A stretch of DNA of 64,000 nt, taken from assembly GCF_030540765.1 (NCBI RefSeq), contig NZ_JAUOEL010000003.1, positions 1-64,000 of the forward strand. Direction: 5' to 3'. The stretch is from Flavivirga jejuensis (GTDB lineage: Bacteria; Bacteroidota; Bacteroidia; Flavobacteriales; Flavobacteriaceae). Positions 27,852 to 37,612 of this stretch are shown here, piece by piece (position 1 is the stretch's first letter; each line of letters begins with the position of its first letter). The notes under the pieces are model-generated. The model was not told the DNA's origin. It did no database searches and was given only the letters and a program-made list of their open reading frames with translations. Both the position numbers and the translations under genes were made by a program.

Positions 27852-29138
27852 TTATAGGCTTTTTGCCACGGCATTTACCGCTGCAATGGTAAAATCTAAA
27901 TCTTCATAAGTTAAAGCATCTGTAATAAACCATGTTTCGAAAGCACTTGGTGCAATATATATACCTTCATTTAACATCCCGTGAAAGAATTTCTTGAATG
28001 TATCGTTATTTCCTTTTGCTGAAGTTTCAAAATCTACAACTTCAGAATCGTCAAAGTGAACTGAAATCATAGACCCTACTCTGTTAATAGTATGAATAAT
28101 ATTATTATCATTTAAAACTTTAGAAATACCGATATGCAGGTATTCTGTCTTTTTAGCTAAACGATCAAAGATCTCAATATCATTATTCAATTCATTTAGC
28201 ATAGCAAAACCAGCCGCCATAGCCAGAGGGTTACCACTTAAAGTTCCTGCTTGATACACGGGTCCCAATGGTGCCAAATAATTCATAATCTCATTTCTAG
28301 CTGCAAATGCTCCAACGGGTAAACCACCACCAATTACTTTTCCGAAGCAAACAATATCTGCATTAATATCAAATAACTCTTGAGCGCCACCTTTTGCCAA
28401 TCGAAACCCCGTCATAACCTCATCAAAAATCAACAAAATATTATGAGTATCACATAAAGCTCTTAAGGCTTTTAAGAAATCATCTTTTGGAGGAATACAT
28501 CCCATATTCCCTGCGACTGGCTCTATAATAATACAAGCTATTTCACCTTGATTCGCTTCAATTAATTGCGCTACATTTTCAATATCATTATAGCGAGCTA
28601 ACAAGGTATCTTTAGCCGTTCCTTTGGTTACCCCAGGACTATTTGGGCTTCCAAAAGTAACCGCACCACTACCTGCTTGTATTAAAAATGAATCACTATG
28701 TCCGTGATAACAACCCGCAAATTTTATAATTTTGTCTTTTCCTGTAAAACCACGTGCTAAACGCACAGCACTCATACATGCTTCTGTACCTGAGTTTACA
28801 AACCTTATTTTATCAATATTAGGTACCATTGAAACTGCCAACTCTGCAATTTTAGTTTCAATTTCCGTTGGCATCCCAAACGAGGTTCCTTTTTTTGCTT
28901 TTTCTACTACAGCATTTACAACAGGAGCATAGGCATGCCCTAAAACCATTGGCCCCCAAGAATTAATATAATCTATTAATCTATTATTATCTTCATCATA
29001 CAGGTAAGCACCTTTTGCTTCTTTTACAAAAATAGGGGTTCCTCCTACTGCTTTAAACGCTCTTACTGGTGAATTTACACCACCTGGAATAACCTTTTCC
29101 GCATCTGCGAATAGCTCGCTACTTCTTTTATAGTTCAT
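27852..29138 (-). CDS. hemL: glutamate-1-semialdehyde 2,1-aminomutase
   Basis: 428 residues. It has the class III aminotransferase motifs [55 protein letters not shown] and the PLP lysine in [15 protein letters not shown]. It makes 5-aminolevulinate for haem synthesis. A LysM glucosaminidase gene ends or begins within 18 bases on the same strand, so it is probably the last gene of a three-gene transcript. Confidence 0.98.
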   Translation of the reverse strand: MNYKRSSELFADAEKVIPGGVNSPVRAFKAVGGTPIFVKEAKGAYLYDEDNNRLIDYINSWGPMVLGHAYAPVVNAVVEKAKKGTSFGMPTEIETKIAELAVSMVPNIDKIRFVNSGTEACMSAVRLARGFTGKDKIIKFAGCYHGHSDSFLIQAGSGAVTFGSPNSPGVTKGTAKDTLLARYNDIENVAQLIEANQGEIACIIIEPVAGNMGCIPPKDDFLKALRALCDTHNILLIFDEVMTGFRLAKGGAQELFDINADIVCFGKVIGGGLPVGAFAARNEIMNYLAPLGPVYQAGTLSGNPLAMAAGFAMLNELNNDIEIFDRLAKKTEYLHIGISKVLNDNNIIHTINRVGSMISVHFDDSEVVDFETSAKGNNDTFKKFFHGMLNEGIYIAPSAFETWFITDALTYEDLDFTIAAVNAVAKSL

Positions 29139-29156
29139 AAATTTATAATTGGTTAT

Positions 29157-29960
29157 TTACGGTTTTACAATTAATACTTGTCCAACACTTAAATCTGTGC
29201 CTTTTAACTTGTTTAATTTCTGAAGCTCTTTAACCGTGATATTGTACTTTCTTGAAATAGCATATAGCGTATCCCCTTTTAAAACGGTATACGTATTACC
29301 ACCTCCAATAGTTGTTGGTATTTCAAATTCTATATTCGAATCTCCCAAAACCTTTTTGTCCAGGTTGTACAATTTATACTGCTCGATAATGCTAATTAAT
29401 TTTTGAGGATATTTTTTATCGGTTGCATAACCCGCAGCCCTTAATTCTCTGGCCCAACCTTTATAATCACCTTTTTTGAGTTTGAATAATTTCGCATAAC
29501 GCTTTCTGTCTTTTAAGAAAAGGGAATGGTCTCTAAACGAATATTTCGCATCTTTATATTTCCTAAAACATTCTTGTGCTTTATCATCATCATGATAAAT
29601 TTTACCACCTGTCCAACCATGACATTTAATACCAAAATGATTATTGGCTTTTACAGAAAGACGTCCTTTTCCAGAACCAGATTCCAGAATACCTTGAGCT
29701 AATGTAATACTTGCAGGAATACCGTATAAACTCATTTCCTGTTGAGCAATTTCATTATATACATCAATATACTTCTCGGTAGCATTCGCGTATACTTTGG
29801 TCGAACTCTCAGACGTTGTTTTCGTTTCTTTATTATTATTCTCTATGTTTTCAGTATTCGTTTTTGGCTTTTTTGCAATTACTGTTTTTTTAGTACGGCA
29901 ACTAAAAACAATACAACCTAAACATAACACAAACCCTATTCTTCTTATTCTTCTATTCAA
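29157..29960 (-). CDS. LysM-containing peptidoglycan glucosaminidase, lipoprotein-like
   Basis: 267 residues with a lipobox-like N terminus (CLGCIVFSC). After a threonine/asparagine-rich linker comes a glucosaminidase domain (GH73 family: SITLAQGILESGSGKGRLS, NNHFGIKCHGWTGG, CFRKYKDAKYSFRDHSLFL) and a single C-terminal LysM (YTVLKGDTLYAISRKYNITVKEL). It would cleave peptidoglycan glycan strands. It overlaps the upstream PLP deaminase gene by 8 bases. Confidence 0.93.
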   Translation of the reverse strand: MNRRIRRIGFVLCLGCIVFSCRTKKTVIAKKPKTNTENIENNNKETKTTSESSTKVYANATEKYIDVYNEIAQQEMSLYGIPASITLAQGILESGSGKGRLSVKANNHFGIKCHGWTGGKIYHDDDKAQECFRKYKDAKYSFRDHSLFLKDRKRYAKLFKLKKGDYKGWARELRAAGYATDKKYPQKLISIIEQYKLYNLDKKVLGDSNIEFEIPTTIGGGNTYTVLKGDTLYAISRKYNITVKELQKLNKLKGTDLSVGQVLIVKP

Positions 29961-30864
29961 TTATTGATAATTTTTTATTTTTTAATACTGTATTCATACC
30001 TTTAATTCCTTGCAAGCCCCCTGTATGAATTGCTAAAATTTTTGAGCCTTTTTTAAAATAACCGTTATGAATTAAATCAAAAATCCCAAACATCATTTTA
30101 CCTGTATAAACAGGATCTAACGGAATGATATTTAACTTTTTAAACTGATTAATGAACGTTACTAATTCTTCATTTATTTTGGCATAACCACCAAAATGAT
30201 AATTGGTTATTAAATCCCAATTGGTTTTCGTTACAAATTTACTAATATCTTGTTGTAAAAAATCACCTTTTAGAGCAGGAAATCCTAAAACTTGTTGACT
30301 GGGTTTTGAACAATTTATAAGTCCAGAAATGGTTCCTCCCGTTCCAACCGCACAACATACATAATCAAAAACACCATCTGCCTCAGTTAATATTTCTTCA
30401 CATCCCTTAACCGCTAAAGCATTTGTACCACCTTCTGGAATCAAGTAAAAATCATTAAACTCTTTTTTTAACGCCATCAAAAAAGCCTCAGATGTTTTAT
30501 CTCTATAATCTTTTCTTGAAACAAACTTAAATTGCATCCCATTTTGTTTTGCAAAACTTAAAGTTTCATTACCAACGATTTTATCTTCCAACTCCTCACC
30601 TCTAATAACACCAATCGTTTTAAAACCTAATAAATTCCCAGCAGAAGCCACCGCAGCTATATGATTGGAAAAGGCGCCTCCAAAAGTAAGAAGTGTTTTA
30701 AAACCCTTTTCTTTAGCCTCAAGAAGATTATATTTAAGTTTCCTATATTTATTTCCAGACACAAAAGGGTGAATTTTGTCTTCACGTTTTACAAACAGTT
30801 CTACGCCCTTTTCTTTTGCTAAAGAAACCTGTTGATTAATACTGTGCTCAAGCTTAAAATTCAT
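29953..30864 (-). CDS. PLP-dependent ACC deaminase/D-cysteine desulfhydrase-like enzyme
   Basis: 303 residues of the fold II PLP family. The PLP lysine lies in VSGNKYRKLKYNL, phosphate-binding GTGGTISGL and FGGAFSNHIAAVASAG are present, and EGGTNALAVKGCEEI is typical of the 1-aminocyclopropane-1-carboxylate deaminase/D-cysteine desulfhydrase group. The true substrate cannot be told from sequence. First gene of an overlapping group with the glucosaminidase and hemL. Confidence 0.85.
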   Translation of the reverse strand: MNFKLEHSINQQVSLAKEKGVELFVKREDKIHPFVSGNKYRKLKYNLLEAKEKGFKTLLTFGGAFSNHIAAVASAGNLLGFKTIGVIRGEELEDKIVGNETLSFAKQNGMQFKFVSRKDYRDKTSEAFLMALKKEFNDFYLIPEGGTNALAVKGCEEILTEADGVFDYVCCAVGTGGTISGLINCSKPSQQVLGFPALKGDFLQQDISKFVTKTNWDLITNYHFGGYAKINEELVTFINQFKKLNIIPLDPVYTGKMMFGIFDLIHNGYFKKGSKILAIHTGGLQGIKGMNTVLKNKKLSIIE

Positions 30865-31230
30865 TAGCGCGAAGATACTTCAAAAATCCCCAAAACGAAT
30901 GTTGTTTTTAAGTTTGCGTAAGCAAAAAAATGTCTTTACATCTGGATTTCAACAAACAAAATGCAAGAAAAAACACTATAAAAGTAAAAAATAACCTACA
31001 TTTATGATGTTGTTTTCAAATAAATCACTCTATAGACTCAAAGTCTATTTAGTGAAATACCGAAAAAAAAGAACCATGATAAAACTGAATTTGCATCAAA
31101 AGTTTTTAAAAACTGAAAGCAAAATGCACTAAACCACATCCTTTCAACTACAGTTGAAACCAATAAACATTATAACCCTAAAAACTAAACTCACTTTTAT
31201 TAAATAAACTAAATTAAAAACTATTCAAAA
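30865..31230. other. gene-free divergent intergenic region
   Basis: 366 bases between two divergently transcribed genes. No open frame, repeat or clear promoter of the TAnnTTTG type was recognised beyond general AT richness. Confidence 0.5.
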
Positions 31231-32685
31231 ATGAAAAAATCAACTATTTCACTAAAGACGACATTATTGACTACTATTTTAGTTGTATGCTTTTTATCTT
31301 GTAAAAATGAAAAAAAAGCTGAGGATGTAAAAAAAGAAGTTTTAACAACATACAATGAAGAAAACGGAGGTACTTTGTGTTTATCTGAAGCAAGCTGGTT
31401 TCCTCACAGCCAAACACCTCCTCCCGCTGAAGGTAAAGGAAGTCCATTTGATGTAAGCTCAACAACAAACTGTATTTTTCATCAATGGTCATGGCAAAAG
31501 TTTCTATGGGTAACAAAGCCTGAGGGAGATTTACCATTATTTCTTAACCAAAAAGAAATTATTCAGGTTACAGATGCTATGGAACCAGTTGTGCAACAAG
31601 CAGGTGCTAGTGTTGTATTAACAGATACAATACAAGCAGGCTTTAGTCATGGCATACTAAAAGTAAATCCAGCATATAATAGTGCAACAGACAAAGCGCT
31701 TACAGTACACTATTCAATACATACAAGCTTGATCATGCAAGAGTCAGCTGAGGCTTTTAAAGCAGCTTTAGCATCAGGAAAATTACCAGCAAACAATTTA
31801 GAGACTTTCCCTGTAGGTTCTTTAGAATTAAAAGTTTCCTGGGTAGATGTAACAGCTATACCAAACGACAAATTAAAAGATTATTATACAACTACAGCAG
31901 CTGTAATTAATAAAGATGGTAAAACATATACAAATACTAATGTTGCTTTATTAGGCATGCATGTTGTAGGAGTTGTAGAAAATCATCCAGAATTTATCTG
32001 GGCCACTTTCGAACATAATGATATGGCGCCAAATTATGATTGGAAAGCAAACTCTGCAAGTTCCGCTACTGAAAAACTATTATTTGCTAAAGGCAGTACA
32101 ACAGGTTTAGATGGTATTACATTTATTAAAGACGACAAGCCTGTATTAGCAAGTAAAGCTTTCGACTTATTTCAATATGGAGTTCCAGTAACGGCATCAG
32201 GTTATATGAAAACAAGTCAAAGTGAACCTGAAAACTTTAATAATATAAAAGAAATAAATGCAAGTGTTGCAAAAAACCTTAAAGATGTTTGGCAAAACTA
32301 TTTTTACAATGGTTCTATATGGATAGATACAGACAGCTTAACACCACTTCAGCAAGCTCAAAAAATTGTAAAATTAGGAAGTTCTATAAGTGCAGCAACA
32401 CCAGGATCTAGTGCCCGAGGATCTTTAAATTGTGCTAATGTTACTATGGAAACATTTACACAAACATTTCAAAGTAACATTTCGGATATTAATGTAAAAA
32501 ATCTCGCGAATTGTTTTTCTTGCCATAGTCCTATAAGTTTTGCTGGCAATACCTCCCCAATATATTTAAGCCATATATTTGATGCTTATATTCAATCAAG
32601 TGAAGGAAAAAGTAAAAAAGAGATTGATTTAATGAAAGATGATCAACATAAAAAAATATCAGAATTTCTTAGAACATTAAAGTAG
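31231..32685 (+). CDS. monohaem c-type lipoprotein of unknown function
   Basis: 484 residues with lipobox FLSC (Cys24). The body (about 35-400) is not recognised; it includes CIFHQWSWQKFLWVTKP and ALLGMHVVGVVENHPEFIWATFEHND. The C terminus carries a single haem c attachment site CFSCH (428-432), followed by a helix with methionine residues and a histidine that could provide the second ligand. It is therefore probably a surface or periplasmic electron-transfer or haem enzyme. It is transcribed alone, with a terminator after it. Confidence 0.8.
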   Translation: MKKSTISLKTTLLTTILVVCFLSCKNEKKAEDVKKEVLTTYNEENGGTLCLSEASWFPHSQTPPPAEGKGSPFDVSSTTNCIFHQWSWQKFLWVTKPEGDLPLFLNQKEIIQVTDAMEPVVQQAGASVVLTDTIQAGFSHGILKVNPAYNSATDKALTVHYSIHTSLIMQESAEAFKAALASGKLPANNLETFPVGSLELKVSWVDVTAIPNDKLKDYYTTTAAVINKDGKTYTNTNVALLGMHVVGVVENHPEFIWATFEHNDMAPNYDWKANSASSATEKLLFAKGSTTGLDGITFIKDDKPVLASKAFDLFQYGVPVTASGYMKTSQSEPENFNNIKEINASVAKNLKDVWQNYFYNGSIWIDTDSLTPLQQAQKIVKLGSSISAATPGSSARGSLNCANVTMETFTQTFQSNISDINVKNLANCFSCHSPISFAGNTSPIYLSHIFDAYIQSSEGKSKKEIDLMKDDQHKKISEFLRTLK

Positions 32686-32719
32686 TATGACAAATCTTAG
32701 TTACAGAAAATAAAAAAGG

Positions 32720-32751
32720 CTGTCTTAAAAACATTTTAGGACAGTTTTTTT
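32720..32751 (+). terminator. intrinsic terminator
   Basis: Eleven-base stem with one G-U pair (CTGTCTTAAAA with TTTTAGGACAG), three-base loop and seven T residues, 35 bases after the haem lipoprotein gene. Confidence 0.85.
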
Positions 32752-32925
32752 ATTCTGTTTTTTTAATAATAATCCCAGCTAGTGTTATATACGCTAGCGC
32801 TTCGGCTGTGACAGGTGCCGTCCTGAATGCAAATAACAGAAGCTATAATTTTTATGTCATGGCTTTTGTATTATAGATAGCTCAGCAGAAAGTATAAATT
32901 TCACAATAAACCAAACCTTTTATAC

Positions 32926-33264
32926 TTAAACATCATTAACAAAAAGATACTTCAAAAATCCAAAAGGTGGACGACATTTTAGATAATCGAGGTTGACCTC
33001 ATTTGCATAAGCTTCACGTTCAAAAGAAATATTCCGATAAGCCAAATCCCATGTTTTATACTGAAATAACCGTACTAAAAACTCAATAGCATACATTAAA
33101 TAAAAGGGCATTATTAACATGTCTAATTGTTGCTTTAAGTGAATCTTTTCATGATTCATTAAAACAGCATCCTTTTTTAAATGTTTCGACCTCAAAAACA
33201 CAAAAGGAAACACAGTTAAACCTGTATACCCTTTCGGAACTAAATATTTCGAAATTAAAACCAT
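32926..33264 (-). CDS. small membrane protein with HExxH motif
   Basis: 112 residues. It contains NHEKIHLKQQLDMLIMPFYLMYAIEFLV: an HExxH zinc-type motif directly before a hydrophobic segment, then FEREAYANEVNLDYL, whose glutamate could be a third ligand. The size and arrangement suggest a minimal membrane-associated peptidase resembling the core of M48/M56-type proteins, but no longer family was recognised. Activity is inference. Confidence 0.65.
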   Translation of the reverse strand: MVLISKYLVPKGYTGLTVFPFVFLRSKHLKKDAVLMNHEKIHLKQQLDMLIMPFYLMYAIEFLVRLFQYKTWDLAYRNISFEREAYANEVNLDYLKCRPPFGFLKYLFVNDV

Positions 33265-33403
33265 ACTTTATTACATTCAAAAATCAAACCAAATTATATT
33301 ATCTTTGTTTTAAATGACATGAGCACCTCTAAGTCTTTTAAGGTTAATTGAGATTCTTAGTATGCAAATCGCGTCTGACGATTAAAAAAATGAATACAAT
33401 CAG

Positions 33404-33553
33404 ATGAAAAAAATAATCCCTATTGAAGAAGGTGATTACTACTTAACACCAGAAGGTTATCGCTGTTTCACAGAACAATACCATTTAAGAAGAGGGTATT
33501 GTTGTGAAAGCGGATGCAGACATTGCCCATACGGGTATAACAAAAAAAAATAA
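33404..33553 (+). CDS. DUF5522-family small cysteine protein
   Basis: 49 residues. The sequence has FTEQYHLRRGYCCESGCRHC followed by PYGY, the characteristic motif of the DUF5522 family, with four cysteines and a histidine that could bind metal. The upstream ATG at 33390 is out of frame and stops at once, so 33404 is the start. A TATCTTTG box lies at 33300-33307. Function unknown. Confidence 0.88.
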   Translation: MKKIIPIEEGDYYLTPEGYRCFTEQYHLRRGYCCESGCRHCPYGYNKKK

Positions 33554-33693
33554 CACTAAAACCAAAATAGTAAACACAGCACAAAATCATTTATCAAAGG
33601 CTTGGTATGATTCTTGATGCTTATTACTAAAAATTGGAAAGCACTTAAATCAATGATTTTAATGCTAGTTATGTAATTTAAAAACAAAAGGCT

Positions 33694-34254
33694 ATGAAAA
33701 AATTATTAAAAACCTTACCACTTGTGGCATTGCTCATTGTGGTTACCTCATGCAGTTCTGTGCGTGTAGCAGCAGATTATGATAAGAATGCTAATTTTGG
33801 AGAATACAAAACCTTTGCTTTTTTTAAAACAGGTATTGATAAAGCAGAAATTAATGATTTAGATAAACGGAGAATCCTTCGTGCTATTGAAGCAGAATTA
33901 TTAGCTAAAGGCTTTACAAAATCTAAAAATCCTGATCTTTTAGTAAGTCTTTTTACAAAATCTCAGCAACGTGTAGACGTTTACAATAACTCTTGGGGTT
34001 ATGGTGGCTGGGGTTGGGGAGGCTGGGGAGGCTTCGGACCTGGTTGGGGATGGGGTTGGAATCAACAACCTAATGTATCTACCAGCACACAAGGCTCTCT
34101 ATACATAGACCTTATTGATTCTAATAAAAAAGAACTTGTTTGGCAAGGTATGGGAACGGGTTATTTAAGTAAAAGTATGGAGAAAAAAGAAGCTCGTATT
34201 AAAGAGTTTGTAACAGAAATTATGACGAAGTATCCTCCTGGAGCTCAACAATAA
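33694..34254 (+). CDS. DUF4136-domain lipoprotein
   Basis: 186 residues with lipobox VTSC. The DUF4136 fold is recognised from VAADYDKNANFGEYKTFAFF, ILRAIEAELLAKGF, NPDLLVSLFTKSQQ and GSLYIDLIDSNKKELVWQG. In the middle is a glycine/tryptophan-rich loop (about residues 103-125) with repeated GWGWGG units. Members are periplasmic or outer-membrane lipoproteins of unknown role. Confidence 0.92.
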   Translation: MKKLLKTLPLVALLIVVTSCSSVRVAADYDKNANFGEYKTFAFFKTGIDKAEINDLDKRRILRAIEAELLAKGFTKSKNPDLLVSLFTKSQQRVDVYNNSWGYGGWGWGGWGGFGPGWGWGWNQQPNVSTSTQGSLYIDLIDSNKKELVWQGMGTGYLSKSMEKKEARIKEFVTEIMTKYPPGAQQ

Positions 34255-34612
34255 AAAAGATTATCTAAAAAGGTAAATAAAAATTGAATGTCTGGAATGC
34301 AATCGAAACCTTCATATTTAATGAGGTATTTTAGTTCTCGACTGCGTTCCTGATATTGTAAATTTAGATAAACACGAATCAGATTTTCTCTCTGTCAAAC
34401 ATATTATAGATATGAAATCTACCATGTCTGAAGCTTGGTAAACAGGGAGGCAAGTAAATTAATGATATTCACGTCTAACTTTCAAAATCTAGATATTTAA
34501 ATAGGTTTCGACTACGCTCAACCTGATATTAAGTTTTAACTTTTTGAAATTCAACTTAATAATTTTGTTCTTATGCCGAACTCACGTTAGTTATATACCA
34601 ATTATCGGTTTA
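34255..34612. other. intergenic region with dispersed repeats
   Basis: 358 bases with no gene. It contains several related short words, GCAATCGAAACC (34303), GACTGCGTTCCTGATAT (34340) and GACTACGCTCAACCTGATAT (34509), plus the minus copy of the dispersed repeat at 34364-34422. This looks like a cluster of small repeated elements between convergent genes. Confidence 0.55.
34364..34422 (-). repeat. dispersed intergenic repeat, minus-orientation copy
   Basis: Reverse complement matches 26950-27006 over about 57 bases, strongest in the 15-base core ATAAACACGAATCAG on the plus strand. See the other copy. Confidence 0.75.
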
Positions 34613-35716
34613 TCACATCACAATATCATTTTCCCAAACGTAAGGCTTTGGAATATCGGTATCGTCAATAAGTTGTCTTATATCTATCTCTATACCCCTG
34701 CTCAAATCTGTAATAGGCACATCATTAGGACCACCTTCAAAAGGGTTCTCTGTATTTTCTCCAATAGCTTCCATAGTATAAAATACCCAGGTGATTAAAG
34801 CGCTAAAAGGCACAGAAAACCATACAAAATGCTTCGCAATAGCTTCTTGTGTAACGTGCATTAAAGAGGAACGCTCTTCATGTTTACTTAATAATCCTAA
34901 GATTTTCTCACCAAAACTCTCAAATTCCTCCATAATTCCATAAGGAATTAATAAAATAAAAATCCAAACAAATAAATAGTTAAGTGTCGCAAATTGTCTT
35001 GGATATGGAAAGTTTTTAATACGTTCGCTTTTACCCTGAAGCGTGTAAAACTCTACCAACATGTTCGTCATTTCCATATGCCTAAAATCCTCAATTAAAC
35101 CTAGATTCATTAATTCTTTTAAACGTCGCGATTGAATTCCTAATAATTGAGATGCTTGATTTCCTTTTGCTAAAACCTCTTTATACTCCGCTTCCGAAAT
35201 ATATGATTTTATAGCACCTTCTAAATCTTCCACATCTTCGCAAACTCTATATTTTGAAGCTCTAAATTCTATATTAGACCGCTTAGATTTAAGATGCATT
35301 TCCCATGGTCTTTCTTCTCTCATCTGATATCGCAAAGCTGTTAACCAAGCCACATGTCTATGCACCAACTCCCGTTTAATTGCTTGTATTTCCTCCTCTG
35401 TTCTATCTTTATCAGTATGGTCATTATTTATAAAATCTTTCACCATTATCGTCCAAGAACGTGATGCATTAACAATGCCTCCCCATATTTTTCGGGCTTC
35501 CCACAGCCTATCGTAAGAAGCATTATTCTTAAAACTCACAATAAATGCCACTGCAGTACCTAATACACCTAATGGCAACCAAGGAACATGCAACCATTTT
35601 AAACCTAGTACATCAAATAAAAAAACGGGAATAAAAGCTAAAACTATAAATAATAAAATATGTCTTCGAGTCCATTTTAAAACTCCTGCTATAGGAAAGA
35701 TACGTTTTGTATACAT
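34613..35716 (-). CDS. bestrophin-family membrane channel
   Basis: 367 residues. The N-terminal hydrophobic helices (HILLFIVLAFIPVFLFDVLG, PLGVLGTAVAFIVSFKNN) and the motif NNASYDRLWEARKIWGGIVNASRSW mark the bestrophin/UPF0187 family. Two further membrane segments lie at FVWIFILLIPYG and FVWFSVPFSALITWVFY, and the C terminus has the usual ENPFEGGPNDVPI segment. It forms a pentameric anion (or cation) channel in the inner membrane. Confidence 0.95.
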   Translation of the reverse strand: MYTKRIFPIAGVLKWTRRHILLFIVLAFIPVFLFDVLGLKWLHVPWLPLGVLGTAVAFIVSFKNNASYDRLWEARKIWGGIVNASRSWTIMVKDFINNDHTDKDRTEEEIQAIKRELVHRHVAWLTALRYQMREERPWEMHLKSKRSNIEFRASKYRVCEDVEDLEGAIKSYISEAEYKEVLAKGNQASQLLGIQSRRLKELMNLGLIEDFRHMEMTNMLVEFYTLQGKSERIKNFPYPRQFATLNYLFVWIFILLIPYGIMEEFESFGEKILGLLSKHEERSSLMHVTQEAIAKHFVWFSVPFSALITWVFYTMEAIGENTENPFEGGPNDVPITDLSRGIEIDIRQLIDDTDIPKPYVWENDIVM

Positions 35717-35847
35717 AATTTTTAAGGTTTAAAATATAAAAACACTAAAATAAGCATTCCCTTTAACATTATTAAAAACACAAAAAAATCGACAATCGTT
35801 TAAAGATTTCGTATTTTTACTACATAAAAGTCTAAGTTAAATTAATT

Positions 35848-37605
35848 ATGTCTAACACTATTGAATCTAATCCTATTTTAAATCGCTTGCCTAAGCATTT
35901 AATGCAGTTTATAAAACCTCAAAATTACGAGGATTATTCTGCCATAGACCAAGCTGTTTGGCGTTATGTAATGCGTAAAAATGTTGATTTTCTTAGTACA
36001 GTAGCTCATAAGTCTTACCTCGACGGCTTAAACCAAACGGGAATTTCTATTGATAGCATTCCTAACATGTATGGCATGAACAGGATTTTAAAAGACATTG
36101 GTTGGGCAGCTGTTGCTGTTGATGGTTTTATTCCTCCAAATGCGTTCATGGAGTTTCAGGCATACAATGTATTGGTTATCGCTAGTGATATTAGACAGTT
36201 AGAAAACATAAAATACACCCCCGCTCCAGATATTATTCACGAAGGCGCAGGACACGCACCCATAATTGCAAATCCAGAATATGCTGAGTATTTAAGACGT
36301 TTTGGAGAAATTGGTTGTAAAGCCATTTCATCTGCTAAAGACTATCAATTATATGAAGCCGTAAGAGCTTTATCTATTATTAAAGAAGCACCAAATTCTA
36401 GTGAAAGCGACATCGCTGCAACGGAAAAAAAAGTAGAAGATTTACAACAAAACATGGGTGAACCAAGTGAAATGGCACTTATTAGAAACCTGCATTGGTG
36501 GACGGTTGAATATGGCTTGATCGGAACTCTGGAACATCCAAAAATATACGGCGCTGGGCTACTCTCTTCTATTGGTGAAAGTGCCTGGTGTATGACTGAT
36601 GAAGTTAAAAAACTTCCTTACGATATCAATGCCGCTTATAAAGATTTTGATATCACCAAACCACAACCTCAACTTTTTGTTATACCAGACTTTGCACATT
36701 TAAGTCTTGTTTTAGAGGAATTTGCAAATACCATGTCTTTGCGTAAAGGTGGACTTTCTGGAATTAACAAACTCATACAATCTGAAGCTTTAGGCACCAT
36801 AGAACTAAGTACAGGGTTACAAATTTCTGGAATATTTACCAGTATAATTGAAAGCAATGGAAATCCTATTTATATACAAACCACAGGAGAAACGGCTTTA
36901 GCCTATAGAGAAAAAGAATTAGTTGGACATGGTACTAACACACATCATAGAGGTTTTGGATCTCCTGTTGGAAAACTTAAAGGCATTAATTTAGCGATTG
37001 AAGATATGAGCCCTCGTGACTTATCTGCCTATGCCATTTATGAAGAACAACGTATCACCTTAGAATTTGAAGGCGGCATAAAAGTTTCTGGCGAAATTAT
37101 TACTGGGAAACGAAATCTGCAAGGTAAAATAATATTGATCAGTTTTAAAAACTGTACAGTAACACATAATGAAACTACATTGTTTTTTCCTGAATGGGGT
37201 GTTTACGATATGGCTGTAGGTAAAGATATTGTTTCTGCATATTCTGGACCAGCCGATCTAAATAGTTTTGATCTGATAACACATGTACCATCTACTAAAA
37301 CAATTCATGTAAAAAAATCAACTGAACAATTACAATTAGAAGCTTTATACCAACAAATTAGAGATTACAGAGAAAATAAAAACAAAACCATTTCCAGAAC
37401 TAAGGTCTTAGAACAATTGATTGAAAAACACCCTAATGATTGGTTATTATCAGTAGAACTCTACGAATTGGCTTTTACCGCTAACGAATCTAATCTTTGT
37501 GAAAGTATTTTAAATCATCTGGAAACTGTAAAACAAAACAGACCAGAAGTAGGCCTTTTAATTGACGATGGTTTAGAAATTGTTAAACAAACTGTTAGCG
37601 TATAG
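35848..37605 (+). CDS. aromatic amino acid hydroxylase with C-terminal extension
   Basis: 585 residues, about twice the length of bacterial phenylalanine hydroxylases. The pterin-dependent catalytic domain occupies roughly residues 20-300, with the iron ligands His131 and His136 in IHEGAGHAPII and Glu221 in HWWTVEYGLIG. The remaining about 280 residues form an extra region (GLQISGIFTSIIESNGNP, FEGGIKVSGEIITGKRN) and a helical tail. It would turn phenylalanine into tyrosine, using molecular oxygen and a tetrahydropterin. The long form occurs in Bacteroidota. Confidence 0.93.
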   Translation: MSNTIESNPILNRLPKHLMQFIKPQNYEDYSAIDQAVWRYVMRKNVDFLSTVAHKSYLDGLNQTGISIDSIPNMYGMNRILKDIGWAAVAVDGFIPPNAFMEFQAYNVLVIASDIRQLENIKYTPAPDIIHEGAGHAPIIANPEYAEYLRRFGEIGCKAISSAKDYQLYEAVRALSIIKEAPNSSESDIAATEKKVEDLQQNMGEPSEMALIRNLHWWTVEYGLIGTLEHPKIYGAGLLSSIGESAWCMTDEVKKLPYDINAAYKDFDITKPQPQLFVIPDFAHLSLVLEEFANTMSLRKGGLSGINKLIQSEALGTIELSTGLQISGIFTSIIESNGNPIYIQTTGETALAYREKELVGHGTNTHHRGFGSPVGKLKGINLAIEDMSPRDLSAYAIYEEQRITLEFEGGIKVSGEIITGKRNLQGKIILISFKNCTVTHNETTLFFPEWGVYDMAVGKDIVSAYSGPADLNSFDLITHVPSTKTIHVKKSTEQLQLEALYQQIRDYRENKNKTISRTKVLEQLIEKHPNDWLLSVELYELAFTANESNLCESILNHLETVKQNRPEVGLLIDDGLEIVKQTVSV

Positions 37606-37612
37606 CGAGAAA

